The notes: a model not told the origin generated them from the sequence alone. A stretch of DNA of 64,000 bases from Toxorhynchites rutilus septentrionalis (GCF_029784135.1 NC_073745.1:110029716-110093715); one strand, 5' to 3'; counted from the stretch's first letter, positions 1-13,434 are shown. Made by a program: numbers and translations.

Positions 1-1045
1 TATACATTATAATCTCATAGTCTGTATATGGTTTAAATTAATTAAATTTGGAAGCATTCCCATTTCCTCATACATTTGTTCTGTCCATTTGTGTGCTTTC
101 CCGAACAGAGCTGTCAATAACGAGCAACGAAGGGGAAATTGTCCCCGTGTAGTCTCCGTGAACAAAGGAAAAGAACAAGAACGAAGGGGAATATTAGCCT
201 AGTGTATAAACAGTGAATCTCGCTAAGGCAAACTTTCATTCTTCGTGAGGAAATCGACTGAACAACATCGTTGCTGGGCGAGCTGGACGGCGAGGGATCG
301 AATGCCTTTCTCAATGCAATGGGAAGGAGGAGTAATATTATGGATAAAGTAAAGTTTTCTAAAGGTCTTTTTGAAGGTTACAGACGAATGAACTGAAGAA
401 GTTTGAAGTATCAAGCAATGAAGGAAGGCAAACTTTCAGTATCGTTCTGTATTCAAAGCAATGAATATCGCTTGTTCTTCCTTGTTTTGCGTCATCACAC
501 GTCTTCGTTTCGGATTGAGCTGTGGACGCGACGAAATTACTCACTCACTGATGTCTCTGGCATTGCAATCATTGCATCAAACTGATGCCATTGTATCAAA
601 GTTCTGAGCTACGCAATTGTGTAGGTAATCTCAAGCTATCGTCTATCTATCAAGCTATCGTCTATCTACCAAGCTATCGTCAGCTCAACAAGAAAATAAA
701 TGTTCTGGAATTTTGTCAGTGATTTGGTTTCGCATGACGGAAGGATGACAGCTAAGCTAATCTAGACTGCCAATATTGACGGAAAGGGCTTCTGTTTAGA
801 AGACCGCAAAACGGAGGTAAGTGTGTGTATATTTAGTTGCTTCAAGTCATCGTATGTGGATATTTGTATGCGTACGTGCGTGCTTCATAACCCGTACCTA
901 ATAATAGTGCATCTTCGCCACACTGAAACCCTATTTGTATCTGCTCCCGTGTGCATTGGCCCTGTAACGATGCACTTGAATTAAACTACCGCGTAGTTCT
1001 ACGTCAACTATGCGGTCGTGTCTTGAACACAACCTCCTATATTTT
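1..1045 (+). repeat. Unclassified dispersed repeat, copy A (left end cut by window)
   Basis: This is the right part of a repeat that recurs at 8982, 13553 and 23798. Shared blocks include the tract with TATGGTTTAAATT near 25, GAGCTGTCAATAACGAGCAA near 109, the GCGTCATCAC block near 489 and CACCAAGAAAATAAATGTTC-like sequence near 690. The right end has GCGTAGTTCTACGTCAA near 991, then a segment ending CACAACCTCCTATATTTTTT. No reading frame is conserved across copies, so I see no coding capacity. Its class is unknown. Confidence 0.7.
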
Positions 1046-1124
1046 TTCTGAGATCAATAAGGATAAGGAACCGAGGTGGCACCAAGCCGCCGATGTGACG
1101 CAATTCGAGTTACCCGCCGACCCA

Positions 1125-1452
1125 CCGTCGGAAGCGGCGGCCTCTCGCAAGCAAACCTGTGTTCCACCGATTGCCTGGTTAGTTTGAAACATAAGAGACG
1201 ATCCTCTAGTTAAGTCCGACCGAGCGTTAGTGAGCGTCGGCAAGTATACGTTTATCTGGTGCATCACGTTCGCAACCAAGCAATCCAAATGACATGCATA
1301 ATCAACCCTGCAATGCATCAGGTAAACGTATGCCTTCTGACACTCACTAACGCTCAGTTGGACCTAACTAGAGGATCGTTCACTATGTTTCAAACTAACC
1401 AGACAATCGGTGGAACACAGGTTTGCTTGCGAGAGGCCGCCACTTCCGACGG
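1125..1452. repeat. Long near-perfect inverted repeat (hairpin)
   Basis: Two arms of about 140 bases (1125-1264 and 1313-1452) are reverse complements with scattered mismatches, separated by a loop of about 48 bases. The outer arm ends read CCGTCGGAAG on the left and CTTCCGACGG on the right. Blocks such as CTCTCGCAAGCAAACCTGTG and its complement match over more than 20 bases. It may be a fold-back MITE. Open frames on both strands here are by-products of the symmetry. Confidence 0.85.
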
Positions 1453-1465
1453 CAGTAATATTTAA

Positions 1466-1984
1466 AACCGGGTGAGAACGCAAATTTAACCGCCTTATGT
1501 TTATGCTCAATTGTTGCAGAAAGGCAACACAGTCAATATCTGATCGTAAGAGATCAGCAATGAACATTGCCTTGGAAAGGTCACGACGCGAACGTAGAAG
1601 TTACAGACTCAACAAATTACACCTACATCCAAAATTGATTTTTAGCTCATTTTTTGTCATCCCGATTTATGACATTAAATGAGACATAACATAACAGAAA
1701 ATGTCATGACTCACAAATACTGGTAAGCATTTGTTAACATACATGGTACAGCAATATAAGATTAATACGAGCGAGCGAAACAAATGACAATTAAGCTTTC
1801 CGCATACTTTGCAACATTCATGGCCCAGACCGAGATAGATATTGTTCTCCTTCATGTGCTCCTTTTTTACTCTTAGAAAACACTTCTATGTATGTATGTA
1901 AAGTAGGTGAATGTAAAGTAGGTGAATGATTTTTTCCTACAGAAACTGATGACAAAACATTTCGAGCCGTTCAAAATCATCATA
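1466..1984. other. No gene seen
   Basis: This AT-rich stretch has only short random frames. GTAAAGTAGGTGAATG is directly repeated near 1899 and 1915. It may include decayed downstream sequence of the neighbouring RT relic, but I cannot show this. Confidence 0.5.
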
Positions 1985-3076
1985 TTGTTGTGACACTAAG
2001 CAGAAAATATTTCTAACTGTTGTTGAAGGAAAACTGCGTCAGTACGATCGTTTATGACAAAATACAGTTTTAAATCGTCCGCATAAGACATCTTCTGGCA
2101 TTTGATTGAGAAGTGAATGTTATTCAAATAAATCAGGAATATGAAAGGTTCGAGATGACTACCTTGAAGTACACCAGAAGATACAGAAAAAGGATGAGAA
2201 ATATGATCGCGCCTATTTTCACAGACATTTGACGACCAGTAAGATAAGATCGAAGCCAGTTGAGAAGTGAACCATGGAAGCCAAGCCGCTCTAGTTTGGC
2301 AACAGCAATCTTATGGTCGATTTTGTTAAACGCAGCCGTGAAGTCCGAGTAGGTAGCATCTACTTGTTTTCTGTTTTCAAGCTCGCGAATTATGAATGAT
2401 GTATATTGCACGAGTTTTGATAAGGTCTTTTCCGCATAAATCCATGTTGTTCCGCTGCGATATTACTGGAACAATTGTGTTTAATATAGTCCAGGACGAT
2501 CAACTCAAAAAGTTTAGACACAGCTCACAGTGCCGCAATGCCCCGATAGTTGTTAACAGAATGCTTGTCGCCTTTCTTAAAAACAGGGAAAATATATGAA
2601 TCCTTCCAACCGGCAGGAAAAATTCAAAATTTTAGAGAGAGGTTGAATATAGCTGCAAGTAGTGCACTCAGGACGTCAATGCAGTTTTTGATCACCAAGG
2701 CAGTGATATCATCTGGACCAATGCAGGTGGAGTTTTTCAAGCGAAGACCAGCTTTACGGACGTCGTCTCTCGATAGATGTGGATGAGGTTCGACGGCTTG
2801 GCGCATGGGAACTTCTCTTACAGCATTTGAGAGAAGTTCATCAGAAACCACTTCGTTAACGAAAACACTGCGGAAATGTGCCATGAAAAGATCGACGATT
2901 CCATCAACGGTAGATATTTCCCGATCTCCATTGAACATCGTGAAAGGCAGCCCAGATTCCTTACGATGATCTTTCACGTGATTCCAGAAGCTTTTGGAAA
3001 TAATAAATTTACGATAAAAACTGCGCTGCGGTGGTAAATACGTAAGTACTATTTTTTTCTTATCTATTATTTTCAC
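1985..3076 (-). pseudogene. Non-LTR reverse transcriptase fragment (jockey-like)
   Basis: The minus strand encodes broken pieces of a LINE reverse transcriptase. From high to low coordinate: a pre-RT segment with SFWNHVKDHRKESGLPF (about 2960); a fingers segment (AGWKDSYIFPVFKKGD, about 2590) in another frame; YSDFTAAFNKIDHKIAVAKL (about 2350, motif A); GVPQGSH-like sequence with changes (about 2175); and SYADDLKLYF (about 2085), the catalytic YADD. Frame changes and stops separate the pieces. Endonuclease, ORF1 and 3' end are absent. The motifs fit the jockey clade of insect LINEs. It is a dead fragment unrelated in sequence to the I-type LINE at 57-63 kb. Confidence 0.85.
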
Positions 3077-6000
3077 GTTTTCATTTTGTTTTACGTTAAA
3101 GTTGCCTGCTTAATTTCGGAATATTCCATAACTCATGCTCATTTCTGAATGATCTTTTGGCCTTGGCAATACGGAACGGAAAGAAGACGGCATGTCAATT
3201 GTGCCTACACTAATTTCTTAAAATGACACAGCGAAGTCTGGTAAATGTCCATTCGGGTATGTGTCGCATTCGGGTAAATGTGCTTCGCGTAAACGTGTTT
3301 CGGGTGAATGGGTGAATGGGACACAACCGTCTAGACATTGGGAACACGGTCAGCGCATTAAGCTTGAAGTGATCACTCAGTTATTCTATGACAATATCAG
3401 CTTTGATGTCAGAGAGTTTTCTTCCAACCAGCTTTCAAGGAAATATATAGCTTAAGTATGAATTCCCTTGATATATATTTTTTTATTATTAAAGGTCAGA
3501 GACACACTCATGATGCAGCGTATAAAAAAATTATTTATTAATTTTGAAAACTTTTATTCTTAAACTTCAATTTCGGTGCATCAGAACTGCAAAGCATTCA
3601 CAGCTGAAGAGGATCATTCAGAGGTGATGTAAATTCAAGGTACATTTTCAGTAAAGGAAAATTTAACATATGCTCGGGAAGCGCTTCCATGGTGCTCCAT
3701 TTTTATTTGTTCTTCGTCAGGACGCGAGCTATGCCTTGCAGAAAAAAAATACAGTAGAATGTCGTCTATCGGATTTCCTTTTTGCAAACAAGCAAAAACC
3801 GAAAAAGAAGGAAAGATAAATATGCACTGGCTCCCACATACGTTTCGCCTTTTTCCATATTATGCATTTCTCACTTCCTTGACGAGAAAAAGAATGGCAG
3901 AGAGGTGCTGACTTTAGCCCGATGCTTGCCAGCTTCATCCACAACCTGTGCACGGATGTTGTTATGCTGTCGTGGTGTTAGGGAAGAAAAACGAACAAAA
4001 AAAAATATGTTGCATTCGAGGGCACTTTGTCTTGCTGCTGTGGGATGAGTGAACGATATTGGTTGGGATGATGATGGCAGGCGATAGTGATGAGGCGACA
4101 GCGCTAAGCGCTGCATTGAAGCCAGGAAGAAATGTCTCCGTAACCGCACACAACAAGGGACATGTGCGAATTGGCTACCCGTAGGTAAACTATTTGCTAA
4201 CAAGATGTTCTGCGCCGAGAACCGGTGCTGGTGGTGGCGAGTGGGTCACATTCGGAAGATAGCTCGAGTGCGAATTTAATTAAAACTAATTTGCTTACTT
4301 GCATAGACAGTGTGTGTTTGTGCCCGGGTAAACACAGACAGATGGCAAATTCGACTGGGAGTTGGTTTCAGTTTGTCGATTTTTGTTTTTCTACCATTTC
4401 CTGTGTCACATTATTCTAGTTCACGTTGTGCAATGCAATGCAACTTACAGACCAAAAATAAAGTAAAGAAACGCTCGACTAATGCTAGGTGTGTGCCTTT
4501 CTACAGTCCATAAACATCGGCCAAGTCTGTTTGTACAGACACCAAAAGAAGGAGTTGAGCGTTTGGCTACTGTATAGACTCTGTAGTCGTTGTTTTTAGC
4601 CCTGTAGAACGGTTAAAGCAGACTTTTTCTTCTGTCTCTTACTCGGATCACCGTTTTGTCCATCCGTCTGGCATTCGTTCGTAGATTCGATTGCATTACA
4701 ACATGATGTACGCAGAGATGCCAGACAATTTATCGTTTAAGGCCATAAACTTTTTCGAATCTTCACATCGAATTTTCTACTTTTTTTATTATTTGCTATT
4801 CAATATATTTCACTATATTTCATAACCATAGTATCTGGATTGGATTTTGAACTGATGAACGAGTTGGGCAGTCCAGAATCTAAGTCACATTTTCAATGAA
4901 CCATTCTATGGTCATTCGTCTTTTGTGAAATGATTCGTTATTCGGAATACCCAATCATCAATATGTTTATGATGCAGCAAATGATTCTGAAGTATCCAGT
5001 GCACTGCCGATAGTGTGTTAGTGTTAATGGGAAACAAATTTGACCCAGTCTATTTTATGTAACCCTTCCAAAACCAAGAAGCTCCAACTTCGATAGTAAT
5101 GTTTAAATAATAGAAAATGTTGCGACCTACAATACTGTTATTAATTATTGAAAATATATTATTGAATGAAAACAAATTTAACTAGAATTTAATATGATTC
5201 GTTGAATCGATGATGAACGAATTTGATTAAAAATGATTAATAAATAATTGAATGATTGATGATATTGAATGAGATTTGACATTATTGCTCAAACAATTCA
5301 ATTTAATCGACAATGTTCTAATTTTATGGACTTTACTTTCACTGGTTTAAACAATTTTTCACAAATTTCAATAATGAATTTTTCTACCGTATTAAAATTT
5401 ATTCATATCTCACAATAATATGATGAAACCCTGAATTGAGTGATTTGATTTTTTTTTGTAATTTTCAAAATAAAACACTATCAGAACTAATCGACACATG
5501 TTGCATTGAAGTATTGATAAAATTTAACATAATCGATTCTCTAAATAAAGTTCCATTGAAATTCTAACAAAATTTAGCTAAATTCCGCATAACTGACTGA
5601 AATTAAATCGGTATTTTCAGGGTAGGATTATTTTGCGGATCAATTAATGTTTCGAACTTGACTGAAATTCCTTTATGTTGATAAAAAACTGTCCAAGTAC
5701 TTCACAGAGATATTAACATTCCAAGTCAGTCTTCAAACGACACGTCCAAAATAATCTGCAAAATGATTTACATCGTAACACATGTTTATCAGAATTCACT
5801 TCTCTAAACAACTACTCTCAACCACACGATGAACTGAGTTTCCGAAAACCAGATGTATTTCAAAACGTGACGTTGGAGGATGTTCTTGTATACAACATAT
5901 AACGCTAGCAACATGACGTCGCCCATAATTTGGGAAGCAGGGCTTGGCAAAGTGTTATTCAACTGAGGATAGTCACGGGACTATGAAGAAATTCGCCTTT

Positions 6001-6805
6001 GTATTCAATTGGAAATGAATTTTGGCTTCTTCCAGCAGTTTCCCCGTCAAATGGGCTTCATTGCGTATTGAAATGACTCCCCCCAAAATTGACTCGTTTG
6101 TTTCTCTCTCATGTATCACGTATGCATGTATCGATGTTTGAGTTCAACATATACTACAGGTGAGCTAGATTTCTTCATATCGCATCCGATAATTACTCAC
6201 ACATATAAAATAGCGTGCAGTATTGTGTTCCGAAAGACTGACAAATTTGTGAAATTTGTTGTTATATCCCCGTTTTTCTGTATGTTTTTTCACAAAATTG
6301 AACTCGGCAACAATGTGAACTAAAATTGTGTTTAGAATGCCTCCTAAACTAATACTAATACTAATACTAACGCGAGAACCTGATAACTGTTTAAGTTCGA
6401 TGGGTTAACATCCATTAATGGTATAACTACTTTTTTGCATCAGAAATCAAGTTTTAGTTTCACTTTACATGGAGGTTCAAATAAGATTGTGTACGCGGGT
6501 AACTAGATTCGTGTCAGGGGGAGTAGAAGTGTGGATTGAAGTCAGGTTGAATGAAGAGGCAGATTTGTATTCATTAGCCACGTCAATTAGAATAACCATT
6601 TGCTAGAATGTACATCAGTCAGCATTGAGAGGCTCGTCAATTAATTTTCTAGTCAATTCATATGGTGTTGCAGCGAATGCCGAATAGTCCTAGTCGAAGT
6701 GAAGCTACTGAGAGGAGAGTCGATTTTCATTTTTTGTCTTCGAAGATTTCGGACCCTGTTGGCAAGTTTCATTCATCCAGTTTGAAGTGTTTCTTTATTG
6801 CTTTG
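3077..6805. other. No gene seen; AT-rich intergenic DNA
   Basis: No protein family or RNA gene is recognisable. The section 4700-5700 is very AT-rich with many ATTGA/TGAAT runs. A short segment near 5895-5940 (CGCTAGCAACATGACGTCGC then CCCATAATTT) resembles the interior of the Harbinger-type MITE at 37402, so it may be a relic of that family. Confidence 0.5.
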
Positions 6806-6896
6806 CTTTGCGAAGGACAACAAAATATGTTGCCTCTTGCATATCGCGTGTTGCTGGATGCTAGTTGCATATTGTTCCAGTGTACGAGCCAACTGA
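6806..6896 (+). mobile_element. Fragment of the 37-kb MITE family
   Basis: The segment carrying ATGTTGCCTCTTGCATATCG and ending CAGTGTACGAGCCAACTGA matches the right end of the MITE at 37402-37748 (ATGTTGCCTGTTGCATATTG and GGTGTGCGAGCCGCC). Only the right part is present and its terminus is degenerate. Confidence 0.6.
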
Positions 6897-7139
6897 TAGA
6901 AGTTGGAAAGAGTATAAATGTATGTTTTTGAAGTCCAGATAAAATGATCGTTTTAACACGATGAGCTTCGTGTCGGTGCCTAGGGATTGACGTTGAGTAT
7001 TTTATAGAAAAACGTGTATCACTGGGACTGACAGTTACAAAATAAGGAAGTATTAAAATAATGGTTTGTTTTCGGATGTTTTACGATTTTTGATCGCTTT
7101 CTAGTTAAATTTCTGACTATTTTTTCCTTATACAATAAA

Positions 7140-8050
7140 TATCTGAGAGAGCGGGTTGAAGCGTAGCGAGAGTAATTCGGAGCTCAGCGTTCATCAAATT
7201 TTCCTCTTTTTTCACAATTTATAACTTTTGAACTAGTGGGTCGATTTTGACGACCAATATATCAAATTGAACTAGTCCCTTTTGAAAAAAATACTACACT
7301 TTTTAAAAAAAATGATGTTGTTCCCGTAATTATTAATTGTATTTGTTTGTACATGGTCTCGTGCGTTATATATTTTTTTCATATTTTTGCTTGAAAGTTA
7401 ATTTTTTTACATAACATATTCAAGAATTTTTGTTTTGGAGTTATGATTTTTCAAAATAACCTGACGGTCCGAAAAATCAGTTTTTACCCTTTTTTCCACC
7501 ACAAAATTTTATAACTTTTGAACTATTGGATCGGTTCGAATGATCACCATATCAAATTAAAGCCAATTCTTGTTTAGAAAAATAATACACTTGGGAAATA
7601 AGTAGAATTTTGTTTCCGTTATTATTTATTGTGGGGCTTAGAATGCAAGGGTTGTAAGTGACTTGATCGATTTCTTTTCATCAACTTTTTCTTCAGTTAA
7701 TAACTCAACTGCAAAAACGTTCCAATTTGAGTTTGCTATAGAAAACCAAAAAAAAAACCAAATAGACCAAACGAGAGAGTTGATGTAGAGAAATCGATTA
7801 ATAATAATCAATTAATTGTTTATTGTAATTGATTCTCATAGGTTTCGGGACCTCTTTGTATTTTGGGATCATACCTCTGCTTCCAAGCGCAAATATATAA
7901 AAAAAGATAACGCATTGCATTGAAGTATTGAATTTTAGAGAGGACTAGCTAATTGGCTTCAATTCGATATATTAATCATTAGAATCGGTCTAAACGTTCA
8001 AAAGCTATGAATATTTAGCAATAAGGAACAAAACTACCGCTTTTCACGGA
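7140..8050. repeat. Degenerate module repeated directly and inverted
   Basis: A module beginning TATAACTTTTGAACTA, followed by a GATCG/GACGA segment, ATATCAAATT and a (T)AATACAC stretch, occurs at about 7219 and 7509 in the same direction. A third copy lies inverted at about 7930-8030 (GTTCAAAAGCTATGAATA, with ATCGGTC and TTCGATATATTAAT). Such symmetry is typical of a MITE-like element. I could not find clean termini. Confidence 0.5.
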
Positions 8051-8981
8051 AATCAGAGAACCACTATATCGTTTTGGCTGAATTTGGATGTCAAATTTGG
8101 TAATATTCCACTAACTCATTTACAGTCACTTCAAGTGTTGATAGATTAACTGAGGTTACCCGTACTTATTTCGGATTGGTTGTTCCGGCGGAAGTGGACT
8201 TTTTCGATCTGAACTAAACTCGATCTTGAGATATATCAAACTAATTAGTGTGGATTTTAACTGTGATTAACGCATTTGAATGTGTGGTCACCTTCGACCT
8301 GCTATCTGCACTCATCCTAAACCAGGTAAATACTCAAACCAGGCACCCATGTATTCATCTAATCGCTTCTCAAATTTATCATATTCGCACAAAAATTTTG
8401 TGTACATATGGAAATATAAGAAAGGCACTCATCCTACATATGCTCCTTCATATCATGTATATATTTCAAAATTAGCTTGACATGACTTAATTGTTTTATG
8501 TATCTAAAAGCCATTATGAGCTTATTTTATTTTTGGTAGATTGATCCAGTAGCTACGTATCTCCTTCGGCAAATTTTTCTGTGATTTTTGAATGCCATGC
8601 CAAGGTTTAGAAACTTCATTCAGCTGATTCTTCGTGAACAATCCAAGTGTTTTGAAACCTCAATGTGGTCATAGGGATTATTTGTTTCAAAAGAGGATTT
8701 TGAAAAGATGATTTGATTTATATTAGGCATCTTTGACCTGGGTTATTCAAATCTGGTTTTTGAATTGAACTGAACACTCGAAGAAATTTGAAGGAGTATG
8801 CTTCTTGATTCGTTCGACTGACGCGTTTAATGAATCAGCTGCCAAATATGTGTGTTCTGCCTCCAAATATTTCAGAGTACATATTTCGATGGATTTATGG
8901 TTGCTGTAGTCTAGGTTCATTATTCATACAATCGATCATTTTGATCATAAGGCGTTGAAATTGTTTATTTTTTATGTTTTT
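8051..8981. other. No gene seen
   Basis: There are only short frames with no recognisable domain. Confidence 0.4.
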
Positions 8982-9880
8982 GACGTAGAACTACGTCTTA
9001 CATTAAGGGTGTCAAATCAGAAAACAGGTCACGTTTTTATGAAATAAAGTTAATGTTAATGTATTTTTGCTGCGGACGGATTTTAATGATTTGCATACCA
9101 ATCGAATCAGAAATTTTCTAAGATTTTCTATATATGGTTTAAATTAATGAAAATTGGAAGCATTCCCATTTCCCCATACATTTGTTCTGACCATTTGTGT
9201 GCTTTCCCGAATAGAGCTGTCAATATCGGGCAACTTATGCAGCCGCTAGAATAGAAACAACGAAGGGGGATAGCGAAAAAAAAATATTTGCGAAGTAAAC
9301 TCCACCCTTGGATAGTGAGTAAACTGTCGCTAGCGTATATATATTGCATCTCCTCTGAGGAAAATTCTCAGAATATTTCTGTGTCCGAAACAACAAAGGT
9401 CGCTTATTCTGCTCGTTTTGTGTTTCATGTTCCCCTCGAGCTGTGAACGCTAGCGAATATTTCACATGAATTGTGTTTCGATGTTTCATTTTTATCGCTG
9501 AAACTGTGTGCATCTGTTAGACGCGTGTTTGATGCGTGTTGAATGGCGATGCACGAAAGATGCATCTCGTTAAATACTCAATGCAATGCGTGTATTGATA
9601 TAGAAAGAAACAAATTGCGACATATGAAAAATTTATGTATTGTTCTCGTAAAGGCAAGAAAGAATCGTTGCTTCTCTAAATGATTCTACAAAACCATGCA
9701 AGCCATTATACTTTATCAGGATCCCAGGAACTTTTACTAAAGACTTATTTATGAAATTTCGACGTCTTCGCAAATAATATCCGGAATGATAAACCAACAA
9801 ATTTAAAAAAAAGGTTGCGTAGTCCTACGTCCTAAACGGTCGTGTCTCGGATACAACCCCTCGATTTTTTTAACGATAAT
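8982..9880 (+). repeat. Unclassified dispersed repeat, copy B (short)
   Basis: It starts TTTTTGACGTAGAACTACGT, in which GACGTAG and CTACGTC form a palindrome, followed by AAGGGTGTCAAATCAGAAAA as in copies C and D. The right end has GCGTAGTCCTACGTCC near 9817 and GGTCGTGTCTCGGATACAAC. It lacks much of the interior found in A, C and D, so it is an internal deletion form or a divergent subfamily. No coding is seen. Confidence 0.7.
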
Positions 9881-12270
9881 ATTAAATAAAAAAAAATTTG
9901 ATCATGGTTTGCCATGGTTTGGCTTGTTCGGTTTTATAAATTATCATTTTGAATTGAATTCGAATGTTCAAGTAAATGTTGCATTTTTATTGCTTGAGTT
10001 TACTGTCATCAGATTGATCCATTCATAATTTAGGTTTTCTTCAGAATATTGCCTTCTCTTGGGAATTTTAAAGGTGAACAGCATTCAACATAGAGAAACT
10101 TTATTTCTGCTTCGCGGGAAAGACAACAAAAGAAAACAAACAAACTGCAGTGTGCCAAGCAGTTGTCATAATAATCATGTGGACAAACCAACAGCAGTAA
10201 ATCGGACAAACCATGGTCAGAATTGAGGTAATCGAAATGCATTAATTACCTGATTTTGATGTATAAATCTGATACAAATAGTGTGCAAGCCTAATGTTCA
10301 CAATATTTGTGAGCATTATAATCTAGAAAAGGTCTGAATACATACCAAAAATTATCTGGTGATTGTTTCAAAGTTAGCTCAAATGAGGGGCACCAATAGA
10401 AGGTGAATTTTTTAAACATTTAAATCATGTTAATCCGTGAAATATCCTTTAAAACTACTCTAAAATGAAAAAGACAATTTTATTTATATGTTTGAAACAC
10501 TTGAACACCTGATTTAACACAGGTGCGCTGAACCAGAGCGTTCAAAAAGAGGACAAACCAAGATCATATTTTCGACTGGACAAACCAACAGAATTTTCCT
10601 AACCTAAAAAATATTTGATGGTCGGTGGATACTTTATTTTGCCGATGAGAATTTGCCTACGGATCAGTAATATTTTCGCGAAAATCGTAAAATTGGGTGA
10701 TCTGGCATCTCTGGGCGCATGCAGCAGTATCGAATTGTGTTCGCGATGCTCTTACCCCCGGTATCCGGTGATATGTATTTTGTTTACATTTAAATTGACT
10801 CCAAACAACACTACACCCTACGTTTCACGTTCTGAACCAGAGCTCACTCAATCCGATGGCAAAGACGTTAACGTGCTCTTGTTTATCTAAGGAAATAGAA
10901 AGTAAAACGTATCGGGAACAAACTGACACGTACGCACATACACACACATGGGTGTTTGTGCCCATATGCACAAGATGGACCGATGGTGTGCTGACGGAAG
11001 AAAATTTATTGGATTTTCCTTCTTTCGTAAAACGACGACCCAGACGCGCCGGTTGTCGACTGCATCGTCTGGAGACTGCAAAAATTGTCCGACCAGCGCG
11101 CGAAGGAAATGTGCGAGAGTGGGTCGTTTTGTGCGCGCGTTCGATCAACAAAATCCCCGCCATATGATGTGTCACTTTACGAGCTGTGAAGTCGAGCTGC
11201 GTTGCCGGGGAGTTTACAAATTAGCAATGAAATCGGAGCGAGGATGAAGAAGAAACTCGTCTGGTAATCGACGATAGAAAAAAGATGCTGTTTAGTGAAT
11301 AAATGTACTTTTCTAAGCTAATTCGCCAAAGAAGCAAAGAGAAATATTTTTATGGTTCGTTGTGCATCTTTTTGCGTTCGCAAACATACTTCATCACATG
11401 AGGTCCCCCAATTGGAAAGGCGGAATCAATCCGGAATCCCGAGTCAATGCACACTTGGCACGAAATCATGCCGCTGGTAATCAAGTGGCACAGTCTGACA
11501 ACTTGATTAACTCCCGGTTGATGTGTTGCAAATTTCCGCCTGACTCTTGGTGCGGAATGACTGACTGGTTCGCGCGTATGACACATGTCCAACAGAATGA
11601 CAACTGAAAAAGCACAACTTGAATCGGCCCCGAAGAGGGATGCCCCATTTCGGTAACGTTGCAATGTGTTTTGCTTCTCGCGCGGAATTCTGCCCGTTAC
11701 AGTAAATAACGTTTGGTCCCTTAGTGGATGAGTGACAGCCGGGAAGAAAATCAGGTCAAATTTGTTGTTGTTAAGCAATGGCTGGATGACTAAGAGAACT
11801 GTTTTTCGTAACAACAAAATGCTTTCTGCCCAGCCCAACTCGAAGTAGTTTCTAGTTAGTTGTCGGTTGTCTCAAAAATACGACGTCCAATTGGTTGCGA
11901 GCATCTTCAAAATTAAATCGGAGTCACTTTTGATTCCGGGTTCGTTTATGTTTTAATTTTCTACAAAGATGTCTTCGACATGAAAACCTCGAGGCAGATT
12001 GCAGCGGATATCGAACGCATAGTATAAAAATATTTGAATATGAGAAAACCAGTTCTTTTTATTTTACGGAAAGCTTCGAAGCTGAAATTTCAAAAGATTG
12101 CCACAAAAAGGCTTCTTTTACAGATTACAACATAACACGTGAAGTCTGAATCTGTTTCGCATACAAGATCCAGCTGACCCAAAAACTCTGACCTATGGAT
12201 CATGTTTGTGATCTGATTGGCAGCTGTGAAGCATATTTTACATTTGAAATGACGTTTCGTAATGAATATA
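9881..12270. other. No supported gene; partly GC-richer unique DNA
   Basis: The part 10600-11900 is less AT-rich and carries open frames of up to 162 codons on the minus strand (11350-11838). No domain, signal peptide or codon pattern supports them. An anonymous host exon or regulatory region cannot be excluded. Confidence 0.4.
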
Positions 12271-12730
12271 GCTTCTGCTTATAGTTTTTGAAGTTCTTCC
12301 GGCAAGCCTCGTACGGGGTCATGCCAAGCGAATACGGTGGATGTGACCATTCATAATATTATGAATCCATGGAATACTGATTACAAGTTCGATAATGGGG
12401 TGTGTGTGATGTCTCGCATTAATTGTAATTTCTACAATTTGTTTCACTACGAGAAATATAAATTAATTTCTTGGGATCGCTTAAGGTGAAAGAAAGCCTT
12501 CTGCTTCTGCTTATAGTTTTTGAAGTTCTTCCGGCAAGCCTCGTACGGGGTCATGCCAAGCGAATACGGTGGATGTGACCATTCATAATATTATGAATCC
12601 ATGGAATACTGATTACAAGTTCGATAATGGGGTGTGTGTGATGTCTCGCATTAATTGTAATTTCTACAATTTGTTTCACTACGAGAAATATAAATTAATT
12701 TCTTGGGATCGCTTAAGGTGAAAGAAAGCC
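12271..12730 (+). repeat. Tandem duplication, 232-bp unit, apparently identical
   Basis: The segment 12271-12502 is repeated from 12503 to 12730 with no difference that I can see by eye. Both units contain CGTACGGGGTCATGCCAAGC and both end CTTAAGGTGAAAGAAAGCC, the terminus of the TTAA-flanked element that starts at 12713. The duplication therefore includes flank plus the first bases of that element. It is very recent, or an assembly artefact. Confidence 0.9.
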
Positions 12731-13434
12731 ACAAATGGCTGCCACAATGGCGCTCATTTCTTTCATCTTCCTTCCTCACCCCTCGCCCGAAAATCAATAA
12801 TATCAATAATATCAAGTAATATCAATCAAACTCTTATCGATTACTCAAAAGATATTAAATTTCCATCTGTTGTCGCACTGCATAGTGAAAAATGTCGAAA
12901 AACTCGAGCTAGTGCTCTAAAAGTTAAATTTTAATTTTTCAATTTTCCGCAATGGATTTGTTTGTATTGGTGAAAGCATCGTTATTTTTTCGACACTGAT
13001 GCCCGACAACATCATCGAAAAAGCTAAAAAAAACCACTCAATAAAATGTAATTCCTGAGTCATAGCGTTTCATGTCATGAAAATCAATAAAATAAAATGG
13101 TGTTGTTATCAATACAATTATTATTTTTACGTTTAATGGGTATATAATGTAAGTTTTAGCAACTTTAACATTGGTTAAGGAAATTGCATTGCTGAGCTCG
13201 GAACACTTCCATGGCTGTGCTGTTCCATGCTTTCAAAAATAGTAAACGGAAAAGCATTACATTCAATCAAAATGACTCGGCCAACGAAGAGAAGGGTTAA
13301 GGCTCTCCAACGTGAATATGTGAAAACAACACGATCAACGAAGGAAAATATCAAGGGATTATCAACATCGAGTTACTGTGCGGAAGAATTTGTTAATATC
13401 AACAGAGCCCCAATTCGCATGTGTTATAAATTTG
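12713..13434 (+). mobile_element. Truncated copy of the TTAA-flanked element at 51-52 kb
   Basis: Starting at TTAAGGTGAAAGAAAGCC, it follows the reverse complement of 51290-52040 closely, for example CACAAATGGCTGCCACAATG and ATCGTTATTTTTTCGACACT. A short deletion lies near 12800. It carries a frame at 13272-13448 corresponding to the 62-codon frame at 51266. The last 300 bases of the full element, including the second terminal repeat, are missing. I do not recognise the family. Confidence 0.8.

Noticed and set aside
1037..1465. Pair of related frames on opposite strands near 1.0-1.5 kb
   Set aside because: Their resemblance comes from the inverted repeat, not from coding constraint.
11350..11838. 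162-codon minus-strand frame
   Set aside because: Long for this AT-rich region but with no motif, domain or homologue that I can name, and overlapping frames on the other strand are similarly open.
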